41,312 nucleotides of DNA from Candidatus Pseudothioglobus aerophilus. GTDB lineage: Bacteria > Pseudomonadota > Gammaproteobacteria > PS1 > Pseudothioglobaceae. Shown here in pieces: positions 8,426 through 16,884 of this stretch. Numbering within the stretch: the stretch's first letter is position 1; each line of letters begins with the position of its first letter. The notes under the pieces were generated by a model. It had not been told where the DNA came from. It worked only from the letters and a program-made list of their open reading frames with translations, and did no database searches. The stretch spans positions 1 to 41,312 of the forward strand of contig JACNFO010000016.1 in the NCBI GenBank assembly GCA_014384565.1, given 5' to 3'. The translations under genes were made by a program, and so were the position numbers.

Positions 8426-9555
8426 AATCTATTACTTACAAGCGCAGCACCCTCAGATAAAGACTTTAATTTAGCAAAAGCAATTTCTGGATCGACTGCT
8501 CCAAACCCTGCAAATGTTCCAAAACCACAGTCTGATCCTGCAATTACTCTTTCACTCCCTACTATATTAACAAATTTTTCGATTCGCTCTGCAACTAGCT
8601 CAGGATGCTCAATGAAGTTAGTGGTTGTATCAACAACCCCAGGTACAAGTATTTTCGTATCTGGTATTTCGCTTTTACGATCTCTAAAAACTGTCCATTC
8701 ATGAGCATGGCGTGGGTTTGAAGTTTCAAATAAAGTATATCGAGCTTTTGCCTTCATAAGAGTTCCAAAAACCTTATTCATATCTATATCGCAACAGTGG
8801 GGACCTTCATAATTCCCCCAACAAATATGAATTCTAACCTTCTCTTCTGGGACATTCTTCAGCGCATGATTTAAGGCTTCAACGTGTGACTCAATAATCT
8901 TTATAAACTCTGAGTCAGACAAGTCACTAAATAGCATATGCCTAGAAAGTGCTAGATCAGGACAATCTAACTGTAAGTCTAAGCCTGACCCTACGATAGT
9001 TTCATACTCATCTCTCATAGCATCGGCCAAGGCGGCCAGGTAAGAATCCCTTGAAGGGTAGTGGTCATTTTGTAAAAATAGTGAAATAACACCAGGCGAA
9101 GCAGCATTCATAAAACCTCTATCAATGCTATTTTTAGCCATTGCAGATTTCAAATTAGATATATCCTTTTGAAGCTCTCCTTGACCTTTTGACTTTACTT
9201 CACTTGTGCACATTGGTCTTGAATATTGAGGAGTTCCACCATCATCGGATAGCCTTTTAAGAAAGCCTGGAAACATCTTTAAGTCTTCTGGCGCATTTCG
9301 AGCACTGTCACCTGAAAAACCTGTATATCTATCTTTCACATAGGTTGCGTATGATATTTTTGATGTCTCCCCATCACTAACAATATCGATACCTGCATTT
9401 TTTTGCCTCTCAACAGTCTTTAAAACATTCTCTTCCATGCACTCATCAAAACTCTTCTCATTATATTTTTGACTATTTTCTCTTGCAAAAATATAGTCAA
9501 CAACTTCTTGAGTTCTTGGAAGTGAGCCTACGTGACTAGTTAATATTCTACTCAT
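8422..9555 (-). CDS. MetE-like zinc-dependent methyl/alkyl-thiol transferase family protein
   Basis: 377 residues of the cobalamin-independent methionine synthase C-terminal (UROD/MetE-like) barrel, beginning SHVGSLPRT as the family does. The MetE zinc ligands (His-x-Cys, Glu, Cys) appear present as His243, Cys245, probably Glu277, and Cys343 in SDCGFGT. The N-terminal folate-duplicate domain of full MetE is absent. Candidate roles are a core-MetE-type methyl transfer to homocysteine, or an alkyl-thiol chemistry like the epoxyalkane:coenzyme M transferases, which share this fold and length. A strong AAGGAG precedes ATG 9555. Its place in a catabolic operon argues against a plain methionine-synthesis role. 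Confidence 0.75.
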   Translation of the reverse strand: MSRILTSHVGSLPRTQEVVDYIFARENSQKYNEKSFDECMEENVLKTVERQKNAGIDIVSDGETSKISYATYVKDRYTGFSGDSARNAPEDLKMFPGFLKRLSDDGGTPQYSRPMCTSEVKSKGQGELQKDISNLKSAMAKNSIDRGFMNAASPGVISLFLQNDHYPSRDSYLAALADAMRDEYETIVGSGLDLQLDCPDLALSRHMLFSDLSDSEFIKIIESHVEALNHALKNVPEEKVRIHICWGNYEGPHCCDIDMNKVFGTLMKAKARYTLFETSNPRHAHEWTVFRDRKSEIPDTKILVPGVVDTTTNFIEHPELVAERIEKFVNIVGSERVIAGSDCGFGTFAGFGAVDPEIAFAKLKSLSEGAALVSNRL

Positions 9556-9593
9556 TCATTACTCCTTAATAATATATAAAAAAGGTCATTCCC

Positions 9594-10256
9594 TTATAGC
9601 TTTGTTAGGTCATTGGCAGACAAATGATCCGTTACAAACTCAGCACCACTAAAATCATTACCTTGTGTATTCGCTCCCGGGAATCCAATACACTTGATAC
9701 CTGCTTCTAAAGCAGACTGCATACTAATTTCAGAGTCCTCAATGGCAATGCAATCTTTTGCATCTAGATGCAGTTCAGACAGAGCTTTTAGGTATATATC
9801 TGGACTTGGCTTTGGATTAGATACCATTTTATCGTTACCAATGAAACTGAAATCATTGCGCTTTATCTGATCTCCTAATGCATAAAAGACAGCATCAATA
9901 TTGACTTTTGAAGTATTTGTCACGAATGCTAGTAGTAAACCACTATCCAGTGAATGACTAATAAGGCTTGCTACACCAGGGCGGAGTAGGATGGATTCTT
10001 TGGCCATCAAACTATCAAAGATTTTAGTTTTTTGTCTATGCAGATGCATTGCATCTATATCATCGCCGCGTTGAATCGCATAGTTTTTGATCCTCTCACA
10101 GCCTCCAGACTTTGCCAATAGCTTCTGGTACTCATCAGGACTCCAATTCCAGTCAAGTTCAGCCTCAGAAAATGCCTGGTTGAATGAGCGACGTTGAAGC
10201 TCAGAGGTTTCAACAAGTGTCCCAATCGATCCAAAAAGAATTGCTTTGTGATTCAT
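9594..10256 (-). CDS. HAD-superfamily (CbbY/beta-PGM-like) protein with altered motif I
   Basis: 220 residues from ATG 10256, which has AAGGA at good spacing; an in-frame ATG at 10286 exists but overlaps the cupin gene. The sequence follows the HAD subfamily I layout: cap region after residue 20, motif II VTNTS, motif III NPKPSPDIY with Lys, and motif IV AIEDSEISMQSALEAG. Motif I, normally F-D-x-D-G-T, reads F8-G-S-I-G-T13, so both catalytic aspartates are replaced by Gly9 and Ile11. I recall similar FGSIG-type members in alphaproteobacteria, so this may be a conserved subfamily and not a decayed copy. Ordinary phosphatase activity through an aspartyl-phosphate is not expected. Confidence 0.75.
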   Translation of the reverse strand: MNHKAILFGSIGTLVETSELQRRSFNQAFSEAELDWNWSPDEYQKLLAKSGGCERIKNYAIQRGDDIDAMHLHRQKTKIFDSLMAKESILLRPGVASLISHSLDSGLLLAFVTNTSKVNIDAVFYALGDQIKRNDFSFIGNDKMVSNPKPSPDIYLKALSELHLDAKDCIAIEDSEISMQSALEAGIKCIGFPGANTQGNDFSGAEFVTDHLSANDLTKL

Positions 10257-10273
10257 TATCATGTCCTTAAAAG

Positions 10274-11239
10274 TTAGCTTCTCCATGTTGGGCCTGCTTG
10301 ATCATCAGTCTTTGTTACCCTGAAAAGACTTGCACTTCTCAAATCTTTAGGGACAATCTTATGCAGCATTTCAGGGCGTATCAAACATGTATCCCCAGGA
10401 GAAAGAGTTGCAACATTGTCATCCCACTCTAGAGACCATTCACCACTCATTATCATATTAACCTCGTATTGACTTGCAGAGTATTGCTCTGCAGTAAAAG
10501 TGTCGGATGTAATGTAGTCAACTTCAAAACCAGGCCGATCTTTTAAAATCCCATCGACCCCAATAACATTTAGGGGTAAATTCTGTGACTTTTGCTTTAA
10601 CTCTGATGAGCTGACAAAAAAATTATTAATAAACTCTTCAGTTGTAATTTCAGAAAAATTTCTAAGATTAGTTTCATTTAATAATGGCATTGGGTTGACA
10701 TTTTTTGGCAGAATCTCCCCTTTTTTAGTATCATATAATAATCCATTTTCACCCAAAATCAGACCAAAGTCCTTGGCATCATTAATAACCTCAGGTGCCC
10801 ATGTAACGCCTCCCCCTGCATCATCACCCCCAAGTATTGCCATCAACATTCCATAATCTTCGCCAATATTTTCAAATGCGCGAAACATGCCTGTAGGAAT
10901 ATTAACCATATCGCCTTCTTCTGCAACTACCTCTCCAGAATCACCATAGCGTCCCCAGAAAAAACGCCATCGACCCTTGAATACATAGAATACTTCAGCA
11001 GTTGTGTGCGAGTGTAATGAATTTGTGCAGCCTGGAGGTTGGCCCGCAGCGCCAATATTAAAGCCTGGTGATTGATCAATATGAACATACTGATCAGGAC
11101 TCTCTGATACCCCAGAACCAATAATTGTAAAGTTATCTTTCTGATTTGATCCAGGCGTATGTGCGTCAATAAATGCAGTTTTGCAAGGCTTTAAATCAGC
11201 ATATCGAACAATACACTTTTCCATTTCTTCTAAAGTCAT
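10274..11239 (-). CDS. Bicupin-domain protein
   Basis: 321 residues from ATG 11239 (ATG 11245 and 11272 are also in frame; the latter overlaps the upstream gene by 31 nt). Two cupin barrels are visible. The first has HSHTTAEVFYVFKGRWRFFWG near residue 80, with the His-x-His and Glu metal ligands, but its second cupin motif (IPTGMFRAFEN) lacks the usual histidine. The second barrel (YEVNMIMSGEWSLEW..LSPGDTCLIRPEMLHK) lacks the HxH pair. The arrangement resembles gentisate-dioxygenase-like bicupins with incomplete metal sites. It may be an isomerase, a dioxygenase relative or a ligand-binding protein. It is coupled to the SnoaL-like gene upstream. Confidence 0.75.
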   Translation of the reverse strand: MTLEEMEKCIVRYADLKPCKTAFIDAHTPGSNQKDNFTIIGSGVSESPDQYVHIDQSPGFNIGAAGQPPGCTNSLHSHTTAEVFYVFKGRWRFFWGRYGDSGEVVAEEGDMVNIPTGMFRAFENIGEDYGMLMAILGGDDAGGGVTWAPEVINDAKDFGLILGENGLLYDTKKGEILPKNVNPMPLLNETNLRNFSEITTEEFINNFFVSSSELKQKSQNLPLNVIGVDGILKDRPGFEVDYITSDTFTAEQYSASQYEVNMIMSGEWSLEWDDNVATLSPGDTCLIRPEMLHKIVPKDLRSASLFRVTKTDDQAGPTWRS

Positions 11240-11241
11240 TA

Positions 11242-12210
11242 TCATCCAGTCTTCAGGATTATTTGCTTCCACATAGAAGTCTCATCAAATAATGTGTACT
11301 CTCTTCTTAAGCCCCATGGACCAAATTCAGCATGAGAAACTCCCATCACATATAAATCAGCACCTGTAGGTTCACCAAAAACTCCCCAACCATCATGCTT
11401 ACCTTTTAGAGACCATCGAACAGCTGCGCGGGGAGACATATATGGATCTTCTCTTCCAATTTGATGCTCTATATTAAATTTTGCACTCGGCATTGAAGAT
11501 CGAAGGCCCATCCAGAACTCATCTGCATCGGAGTAAGAGTGGCCTGAAACACCGCCGGGATATTCTAAATCACAACCACGGTCATACTCATCATTAATCA
11601 CTGATTGATCAGAGTCCATAATCCGTTTTAATATATCAACATACTTTTCGCCCCACTCATTAGTGTTGCCCTTTCCTGTATATGGCCCAGGTTGATTCAT
11701 AGAATCTTTAAAAGGGTGTAGGCATTTATCCATACCACCCTCTGAAACTATCTGCTTTCTAGCAAAGTCTTTTGGATGAACGCCCAGCTGTCTTGCCATA
11801 GCGCCTACATCACGAATTAGCCATTCATCATTAACTTGATTATTAATAGCATGGCAATCTGCTATCGTTCTAAAAACGATTTTTGTACCCGTTGCTTTAC
11901 CAAACTGCCCGTCGCCCATGTGAGATGCCGTTGATATAATTCTATGGGATGACAACATTCCTGTCTCAGGAGTGCCAGACCAGATTACATCTTCACCTAA
12001 GAGTTGACGATCTGGAAATTCAGATAAGGTTGCTTTGGTCGCATCTATAACTGGCTTATTGCCAACTATCAGGGAGTGGGGAGATCTTAATATAATATCA
12101 TCCGAATAAAGATAAAGCAGTTTATCAATTCCTCGATCTTCCCAAATTTCATGAGTAATGCCATTTATCCAATCTGGAAAATTAGCATATTTTGAATCAA
12201 AACCTTTCAT
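11242..12210 (-). CDS. SnoaL-like (NTF2-fold) tandem-domain protein, divergent member
   Basis: 322 residues with two NTF2-like halves. The first runs from YSDDIILRSP through GKATGTKIVFRTIADCHAI to DEWLIRDVGAMARQLG. The second contains VRWSLKGKHDG, VMGVSHAEFG and REYTLFDETSMWKQ. It lacks the YGPxGxGS and MGxxPTNK motifs of the other four SnoaL-like proteins in the window, so it represents a separate branch. ATG 12210 follows a GGAGT site and the LacI gene stop by 3 nt. The role is unknown; it may be an isomerase, dehydratase or binding protein for a pathway intermediate. Confidence 0.7.
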   Translation of the reverse strand: MKGFDSKYANFPDWINGITHEIWEDRGIDKLLYLYSDDIILRSPHSLIVGNKPVIDATKATLSEFPDRQLLGEDVIWSGTPETGMLSSHRIISTASHMGDGQFGKATGTKIVFRTIADCHAINNQVNDEWLIRDVGAMARQLGVHPKDFARKQIVSEGGMDKCLHPFKDSMNQPGPYTGKGNTNEWGEKYVDILKRIMDSDQSVINDEYDRGCDLEYPGGVSGHSYSDADEFWMGLRSSMPSAKFNIEHQIGREDPYMSPRAAVRWSLKGKHDGWGVFGEPTGADLYVMGVSHAEFGPWGLRREYTLFDETSMWKQIILKTG

Positions 12211-12213
12211 AAA

Positions 12214-13236
12214 TTAAACTCCATAGTTATCTAAAATTTTTGCAGACCCTCTCAGTATTAGAGGACCATCAATTTTTATACGTCTTGACTTAGTTGAGTT
12301 ATTTTCAATACTGTCAATTAATATAGTAACTGTTTCGTCCACCATGCGATTTGCACGCTGCCTTACAGTTGTTAGACTATAAGCTCGCCATTTGGCAACC
12401 GGGACATCGTCATAACCAACAACTGAAACCTGGTCAGGTATTTTTAGTCCAAGCTCAAAGCGCATTACGTCCATTACTGCAAATGCCATATGGTCATTTG
12501 CCACAAAAACTGCATCTGGTATTTCACTTGCTGTGAACATTGATCGAGCTGCTTGACGAGCCTCGTCTAAATTAAAGTTACCAACTTCTCGAGCAAAAAG
12601 ACCCTGTCCATTCTTTTTAAGTTCGTCAGTAAATCCTTTCTCTCGATCTCTTTGAGTAGATGCACCTTCCCAACCGGCTATATAACCGATTCGTGTATGG
12701 CCATTATCACAGAGAAATTTTGCAATTTTTTGCCCCCCAAGTTCATTATCAGAGGTAACTGCTGACAGTCTTTCGTCATTCTGAGTACGATTAAATAAAA
12801 CAACTGGGATACCAGCATCAGCACATCTTGATGCTAAATTAGTAGACATTCCAACAGATGCTGCAATGATTCCATCCACCTGATAGTCTAAAATCTCTTC
12901 CACTACGTTATCAATATTTCCTGAAGTATTTGTGGCCATAAAGATCAATACGTGATAGCCATTCTTTTGAAGGGCCGCTGATAGAAGCTCTAACGCTTCA
13001 GGATAAAAGTAATTATCTAAGTAGGCAACAACAAGGCCTACAATTTTTGTCTTTCCAGTAATGAGTGATCGCGCTAATATATTAGGTCTATATCCAAGCT
13101 TCAAAGCAGCCTTTCGAACTAGCTCATTAGTTTTTTTAGAGGATGAAGCTCCAGGTGTAAATACGCGAGATACTGCAGACTGGCTAACGCCAGCTAATTT
13201 TGCTACTTCTAATGACGTGACTTTTTTATTTAGCAT
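12214..13236 (-). CDS. LacI-family transcriptional regulator
   Basis: 340 residues, usual length. The N-terminal helix-turn-helix and hinge (TSLEVAKLAGVSQSAVSRVF, residues 7-26) is followed by a periplasmic-binding-protein-like effector domain with FVANDHMAFAVMDVMR and QVSVVGYDDVP near the C-terminus. Its ATG overlaps the SDR stop (TAATG), so it is made as part of the operon it probably controls. The CG-centred palindromes at 5816-5831 and 17985-18000 are the obvious candidate operators. It probably acts as a repressor released by a pathway intermediate or the imported substrate. The effector is unknown. Confidence 0.93.
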   Translation of the reverse strand: MLNKKVTSLEVAKLAGVSQSAVSRVFTPGASSSKKTNELVRKAALKLGYRPNILARSLITGKTKIVGLVVAYLDNYFYPEALELLSAALQKNGYHVLIFMATNTSGNIDNVVEEILDYQVDGIIAASVGMSTNLASRCADAGIPVVLFNRTQNDERLSAVTSDNELGGQKIAKFLCDNGHTRIGYIAGWEGASTQRDREKGFTDELKKNGQGLFAREVGNFNLDEARQAARSMFTASEIPDAVFVANDHMAFAVMDVMRFELGLKIPDQVSVVGYDDVPVAKWRAYSLTTVRQRANRMVDETVTILIDSIENNSTKSRRIKIDGPLILRGSAKILDNYGV

Positions 13237-14000
13237 TAGTCAGCAGTCCAACCTCCATCCACCATAAGTGCAGAGCCAGTAACCATTGATGAGCCAGCGG
13301 AAGCTAAAAATACTACAGCCCCCATGATATCTTCAACCTCTCCAATTCGGCCAATTTTAATCTTACTTTCAATCCACTCTTTACGATCAGGATTATCAAA
13401 AGTTGATTGAGTAAGCGGTGTACGTATAAATGTTGGACAGATTGTATTAACTCTAATTTGATGGGAGCCCCACTCAATGGCCATAGCTTTTGTAAATCCC
13501 TCTACCGCATGCTTTGATGCTGAATAAACTGCTCTATCAATCCCGCCTACATGACCCATCTGGGAAGAAATGTTGATTAATGAGCCAGGTTTTTTTGCTT
13601 TTATTAATCCATTCGCTACTGCTTGAGTTACAAAGTATGCGCCGCGAAGATTAACATTCATTACCGCATCAAAATCTTCTAATGATGTATCTTTAGAAGG
13701 TGCGTGCCTACCTAAACCAGCGCTATTAACTAAAATATCGAATGGTCCTTTATTATCAATAGTTTCTTTAATTGCATTTGTATCAGCAACATCCATCACC
13801 ATTGCTTCAGCACTTAACCCTTTCGCTTTCATTGCATCAACAACAGAATGAAGTTTATCAATACGTCGGGCTGATACAACAACGTGTGCGCCTGCTTCAG
13901 CCAGGGCTACTGCACAACCAAGACCAATACCAGATGAGGCTCCTGTAATTAAAGCAGTCTTGTCATCTAGTCTAAACGATGGTGTAGTTGGAAGCTTCAC
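13236..14000 (-). CDS. Short-chain dehydrogenase/reductase (classical SDR)
   Basis: 254 residues from GTG 14000, which has AAGGA 7 nt upstream; a TTG at 14006 is also in frame but too close to that site. Classical SDR features are intact: TGASSGIG cofactor motif near residue 20, NSAG, the catalytic serine in INISSQMG and the YSASK catalytic pair. It oxidises or reduces a hydroxyl/keto group with NAD(P). Next to an HpsN-like dehydrogenase, a second alcohol-oxidising step is plausible; in dihydroxypropanesulfonate pathways a dehydrogenase of the 2-hydroxyl accompanies HpsN. No substrate can be fixed. Confidence 0.9.
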   Translation of the reverse strand: MKLPTTPSFRLDDKTALITGASSGIGLGCAVALAEAGAHVVVSARRIDKLHSVVDAMKAKGLSAEAMVMDVADTNAIKETIDNKGPFDILVNSAGLGRHAPSKDTSLEDFDAVMNVNLRGAYFVTQAVANGLIKAKKPGSLINISSQMGHVGGIDRAVYSASKHAVEGFTKAMAIEWGSHQIRVNTICPTFIRTPLTQSTFDNPDRKEWIESKIKIGRIGEVEDIMGAVVFLASAGSSMVTGSALMVDGGWTAD

Positions 14001-14002
14001 AC

Positions 14003-15058
14003 TCAATATCCTTTTGTATTTCTCGCTTTGTTAAACTCTCTCAATCTTCCGAGTACGTCGACACCCATTTGATCATAAATATCAAGGATATCAAGCATCA
14101 CCCAGTTTTCTCTTATTTTTCCTTCCTCGAGCCTCCAGAAATCTAGAGAGCGAAGAAAAACTTCTTTGTTAGTTGGAGCTACGCCCATCCAACCATCATG
14201 GGTAAGAGTTTGTTTCATATTTGGCCAGCCAGTTACGGCTACATAATCTCCATCGCCAAAAAAGTGGTAGCCTACTTTATCTCCCCAGCCATCTCTCTTA
14301 CTATAAGTTGTATCCTTTCCTCTATCAGGCATAGCATTCAAAAATGGAATTTGATGCCAATTTCTAAAACCTTCAACTCCTCTTCCACTTCCTATAGCAG
14401 ATGGTCCATACCAATTCATTTTTGGATGCCAATAGTAATCCATTTTCATAATCTCAGGGCCGCCCTCAGAAGGGTGTTTTTTCATAGCATCCGCCATTCC
14501 TAAAATATGCTCCATTGAAGTGTTACTTTTTTCTAGATCATAAGGCTTATCTGAAATTCCATCCATCGTAGCTGGACCTGGAACACACCATTCTCTTCCA
14601 AGTGATGGGGCCATTGGCCAAGAGCCTGACTGCATCATTAGTTCTGGGATGTCCCATAAAGCCTGAACTTCTATTATTTTGTCATCCCGAAAGCAATAAA
14701 ATTCATGAAATCGCATGTGGGCTATATGTCCAGTCGGCGGAATATCTAAAAAAGGTTTCAAGAATGTACCATTATAAAAACCAGCACACCCTATCCACTC
14801 TAAATCCTTTTCTGTTTTTCCGCCGATAACAATATAATCGCGTCTTTCTAAATCTGGCATTGATTCAAACAAGGGTTTAAGCGCCTGGTTATAAAAATTA
14901 GTTGGTCCTGAAATATCTCCAAAAGGATGAGAAAGATGAATAGTAGCTTCCTCATAAAACAAGGAGTTAAGATTTTTTCGAACCTCATCTTCCGTAAAAC
15001 TATACATACTCAATCTTAGGGGCTTTATTAGCTCCTTAAGATAATTAATTCTATGCAC
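14003..15058 (-). CDS. SnoaL-like (NTF2-fold) tandem-domain protein
   Basis: 351 residues beginning with GTG 15058, which overlaps the upstream stop (TAGTG). The N-terminal half has LDIPPTGHIAHMRFHEFY. The C-terminal half has NWYGPSAIGSGRG near residue 214 and MGVAPTNKEVFLRSLDFW near 289. These are the same paired motifs as in the genes at 5996-7018 and 1-902, so the three are true paralogues with the same two-domain plan. It lies between the HDH-like dehydrogenase and the SDR, which suggests it handles an oxidised intermediate, for example by tautomerisation or hydration. That role is inference. Confidence 0.8.
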   Translation of the reverse strand: MHRINYLKELIKPLRLSMYSFTEDEVRKNLNSLFYEEATIHLSHPFGDISGPTNFYNQALKPLFESMPDLERRDYIVIGGKTEKDLEWIGCAGFYNGTFLKPFLDIPPTGHIAHMRFHEFYCFRDDKIIEVQALWDIPELMMQSGSWPMAPSLGREWCVPGPATMDGISDKPYDLEKSNTSMEHILGMADAMKKHPSEGGPEIMKMDYYWHPKMNWYGPSAIGSGRGVEGFRNWHQIPFLNAMPDRGKDTTYSKRDGWGDKVGYHFFGDGDYVAVTGWPNMKQTLTHDGWMGVAPTNKEVFLRSLDFWRLEEGKIRENWVMLDILDIYDQMGVDVLGRLREFNKARNTKGY

Positions 15059-16368
15059 TACTGCGCTGCCTTGCCATAAGGGACATCCTCTCCACCATAT
15101 CGCCTTACTCGAATATTAGCTTGTTCTGCATGGCCAACAAACGACTCAAGCATACATAGTCTTGAGCAGTATCTACCAATCTTTACAGCTGCCTCATCCG
15201 TTGTAATTTTTTGGTAGCTATGCGTTTTAAGATACTTACCAACCCAAAGACCACCAGTATAACGTCCAGCTTTTTTTGTTGGTAAAGTGTGATTGGTTCC
15301 AATTACTTTGTCACCATTAGAAACATTTGTTCTTGGTCCTAAAAATAGCGCTCCGTAGGAATGCATATTTTCTAAAAACCAATCATCGCGATCTGTCATT
15401 ACCTGAACATGCTCAGATGCAATTTCATTAGCAACATCTAACATCTCATCATAGCTATCACAAAGAATTATTTCACCATACTCTTTCCAGCTCACGGAAG
15501 CAGTTTCTGCTGTTGGAAGAATCTTTAAAATTCTATCTATCTCAGAGATTGTTTCTTCTGCTAGATTTTTATTATTAGTTACCAGGACAGCTGGTGAGTT
15601 ATATCCATGCTCAGCCTGACCTAACAAATCTGTTGCACATAATTCAGCATCTACCGTTTCATCCGCTATCACCATAGTCTCTGTTGGTCCAGCAAACAAG
15701 TCAATTCCAACCTTTCCAAATAATTGCCTTTTAGCTTCAGCAACAAATGCATTTCCAGGGCCAACAAGCATATCAACTGGGTCTATTGTTTCAGTTCCAA
15801 GAGCCATTGCCCCAACAGCCTGAATGCCTCCTATGACATATATGTCATGAGCACCGCCAAGATGCATTGCAGCGATAACTGCGGGATTTGGAGAGCCTTT
15901 ATAGGGAGGCGTGCAAGCAATAATTCTTGGAACTTTTGCAACACTAGCAGTTACAACAGACATGTGTGCTGAAGCAACCATTGGAAACTTACCTGCTGGG
16001 ATATAACACCCAACCGATTGAACTGGGATGTTCTTATGTCCTAATATAACGCCAGGCATAGTCTCTACCTCTATATCCTTCATAGAATCTCTCTGGGCTT
16101 GCGCAAAGTTTCTAACTTGTTCCTGAGCAAACTTAATGTCCTCAAGATCCTGGGTCGAAACTTGTTTTATTAAATTGTCAATCTCTGTCTGGGTTAATTT
16201 GAAGGATTTTGGAGTGTAGTTATCAAACTTTTCTGCAAACTCTCTAACTGCCTCATCGCCTCTATCCTCGATGGATCTTAAAGTATTTTTTACAATCTCA
16301 CTAACCTCAGCATCATCGATAGCCTTAGCAGCATCTGTCTTACCTTTTTTTAAATATGTTATCGCCAT
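15058..16368 (-). CDS. Histidinol-dehydrogenase-like NAD-dependent alcohol dehydrogenase (HpsN-like)
   Basis: 436 residues of the HisD fold. All residues of the HisD zinc and catalytic set are at the expected spacing: Gln251 and His254 (GQAEHG), Glu319-His320 (SEHVQV), Asp353 and His413. The protein should therefore carry out a zinc- and NAD-dependent four-electron oxidation of a primary alcohol to an acid. It is in a catabolic operon with no other his genes, as for HpsN, which oxidises 2,3-dihydroxypropane-1-sulfonate to sulfolactate. Sulfolactate lyase genes (suyAB) are not in the window, so sulfopropanediol is only one candidate substrate. A GGAG site precedes ATG 16368. Confidence 0.85.
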   Translation of the reverse strand: MAITYLKKGKTDAAKAIDDAEVSEIVKNTLRSIEDRGDEAVREFAEKFDNYTPKSFKLTQTEIDNLIKQVSTQDLEDIKFAQEQVRNFAQAQRDSMKDIEVETMPGVILGHKNIPVQSVGCYIPAGKFPMVASAHMSVVTASVAKVPRIIACTPPYKGSPNPAVIAAMHLGGAHDIYVIGGIQAVGAMALGTETIDPVDMLVGPGNAFVAEAKRQLFGKVGIDLFAGPTETMVIADETVDAELCATDLLGQAEHGYNSPAVLVTNNKNLAEETISEIDRILKILPTAETASVSWKEYGEIILCDSYDEMLDVANEIASEHVQVMTDRDDWFLENMHSYGALFLGPRTNVSNGDKVIGTNHTLPTKKAGRYTGGLWVGKYLKTHSYQKITTDEAAVKIGRYCSRLCMLESFVGHAEQANIRVRRYGGEDVPYGKAAQ

Positions 16369-16379
16369 AATATCTCCAA

Positions 16380-16865
16380 TTAGCTTGGCTTTGCAGGGGC
16401 AATCTCGCCTCGATCATAAGCCTCCCAGCCTTGACCATTAAAAACATCCACGTCAAGTTGTGACAAAATACTTGGAAAGTCAACAGTTACCCAGTTGTCT
16501 ATTATGAGCCCATCCTTAACTTCCCAAAAATCTGTATAGTGAATTTTTACGCGCTTATTAGTTGGCGCTATGCCCATGAATTCTCCACTATGAATAGCAT
16601 CAATATGGCCAAAGCAAGACGCCCACTCACCATCTACTAAAAATTTATCAGTATTATAAATTCGGTCTGAAAAAGCAGCTCTCAGAGGGAGCTGCCAATT
16701 ATTACGAAACTCTTCAAGACTTTTCTTGGTACCACATCCATTATTACCCATCCAACGAAAATCTTTATGAAAATGCTTTTCCATATTATTAGAATTAGTA
16801 CTTAAGGCCTCTTCCATAGCCTTAACAACAGCAAGTGTCATTTTGGATTGCTCGTTATGGTCCAT
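16380..16865 (-). CDS. SnoaL-like (NTF2-fold) single-domain protein
   Basis: 161 residues, equal to the C-terminal half of the two-domain SnoaL-like paralogues. It carries [16 protein letters not shown] near residue 37 (the YGPxGxGS position) and [20 protein letters not shown] near 94, then [19 protein letters not shown]. It is preceded by GGAG and is the second gene of the operon, directly after the ABC ATPase and before the HDH-like dehydrogenase. As the only single-domain member it may be the ancestral form, or may act as a dimer mimicking the fused ones. The catalytic role is unknown. Confidence 0.82.
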   Translation of the reverse strand: MDHNEQSKMTLAVVKAMEEALSTNSNNMEKHFHKDFRWMGNNGCGTKKSLEEFRNNWQLPLRAAFSDRIYNTDKFLVDGEWASCFGHIDAIHSGEFMGIAPTNKRVKIHYTDFWEVKDGLIIDNWVTVDFPSILSQLDVDVFNGQGWEAYDRGEIAPAKPS

Positions 16866-16884
16866 TTTTTAAATCTCCAATTTT

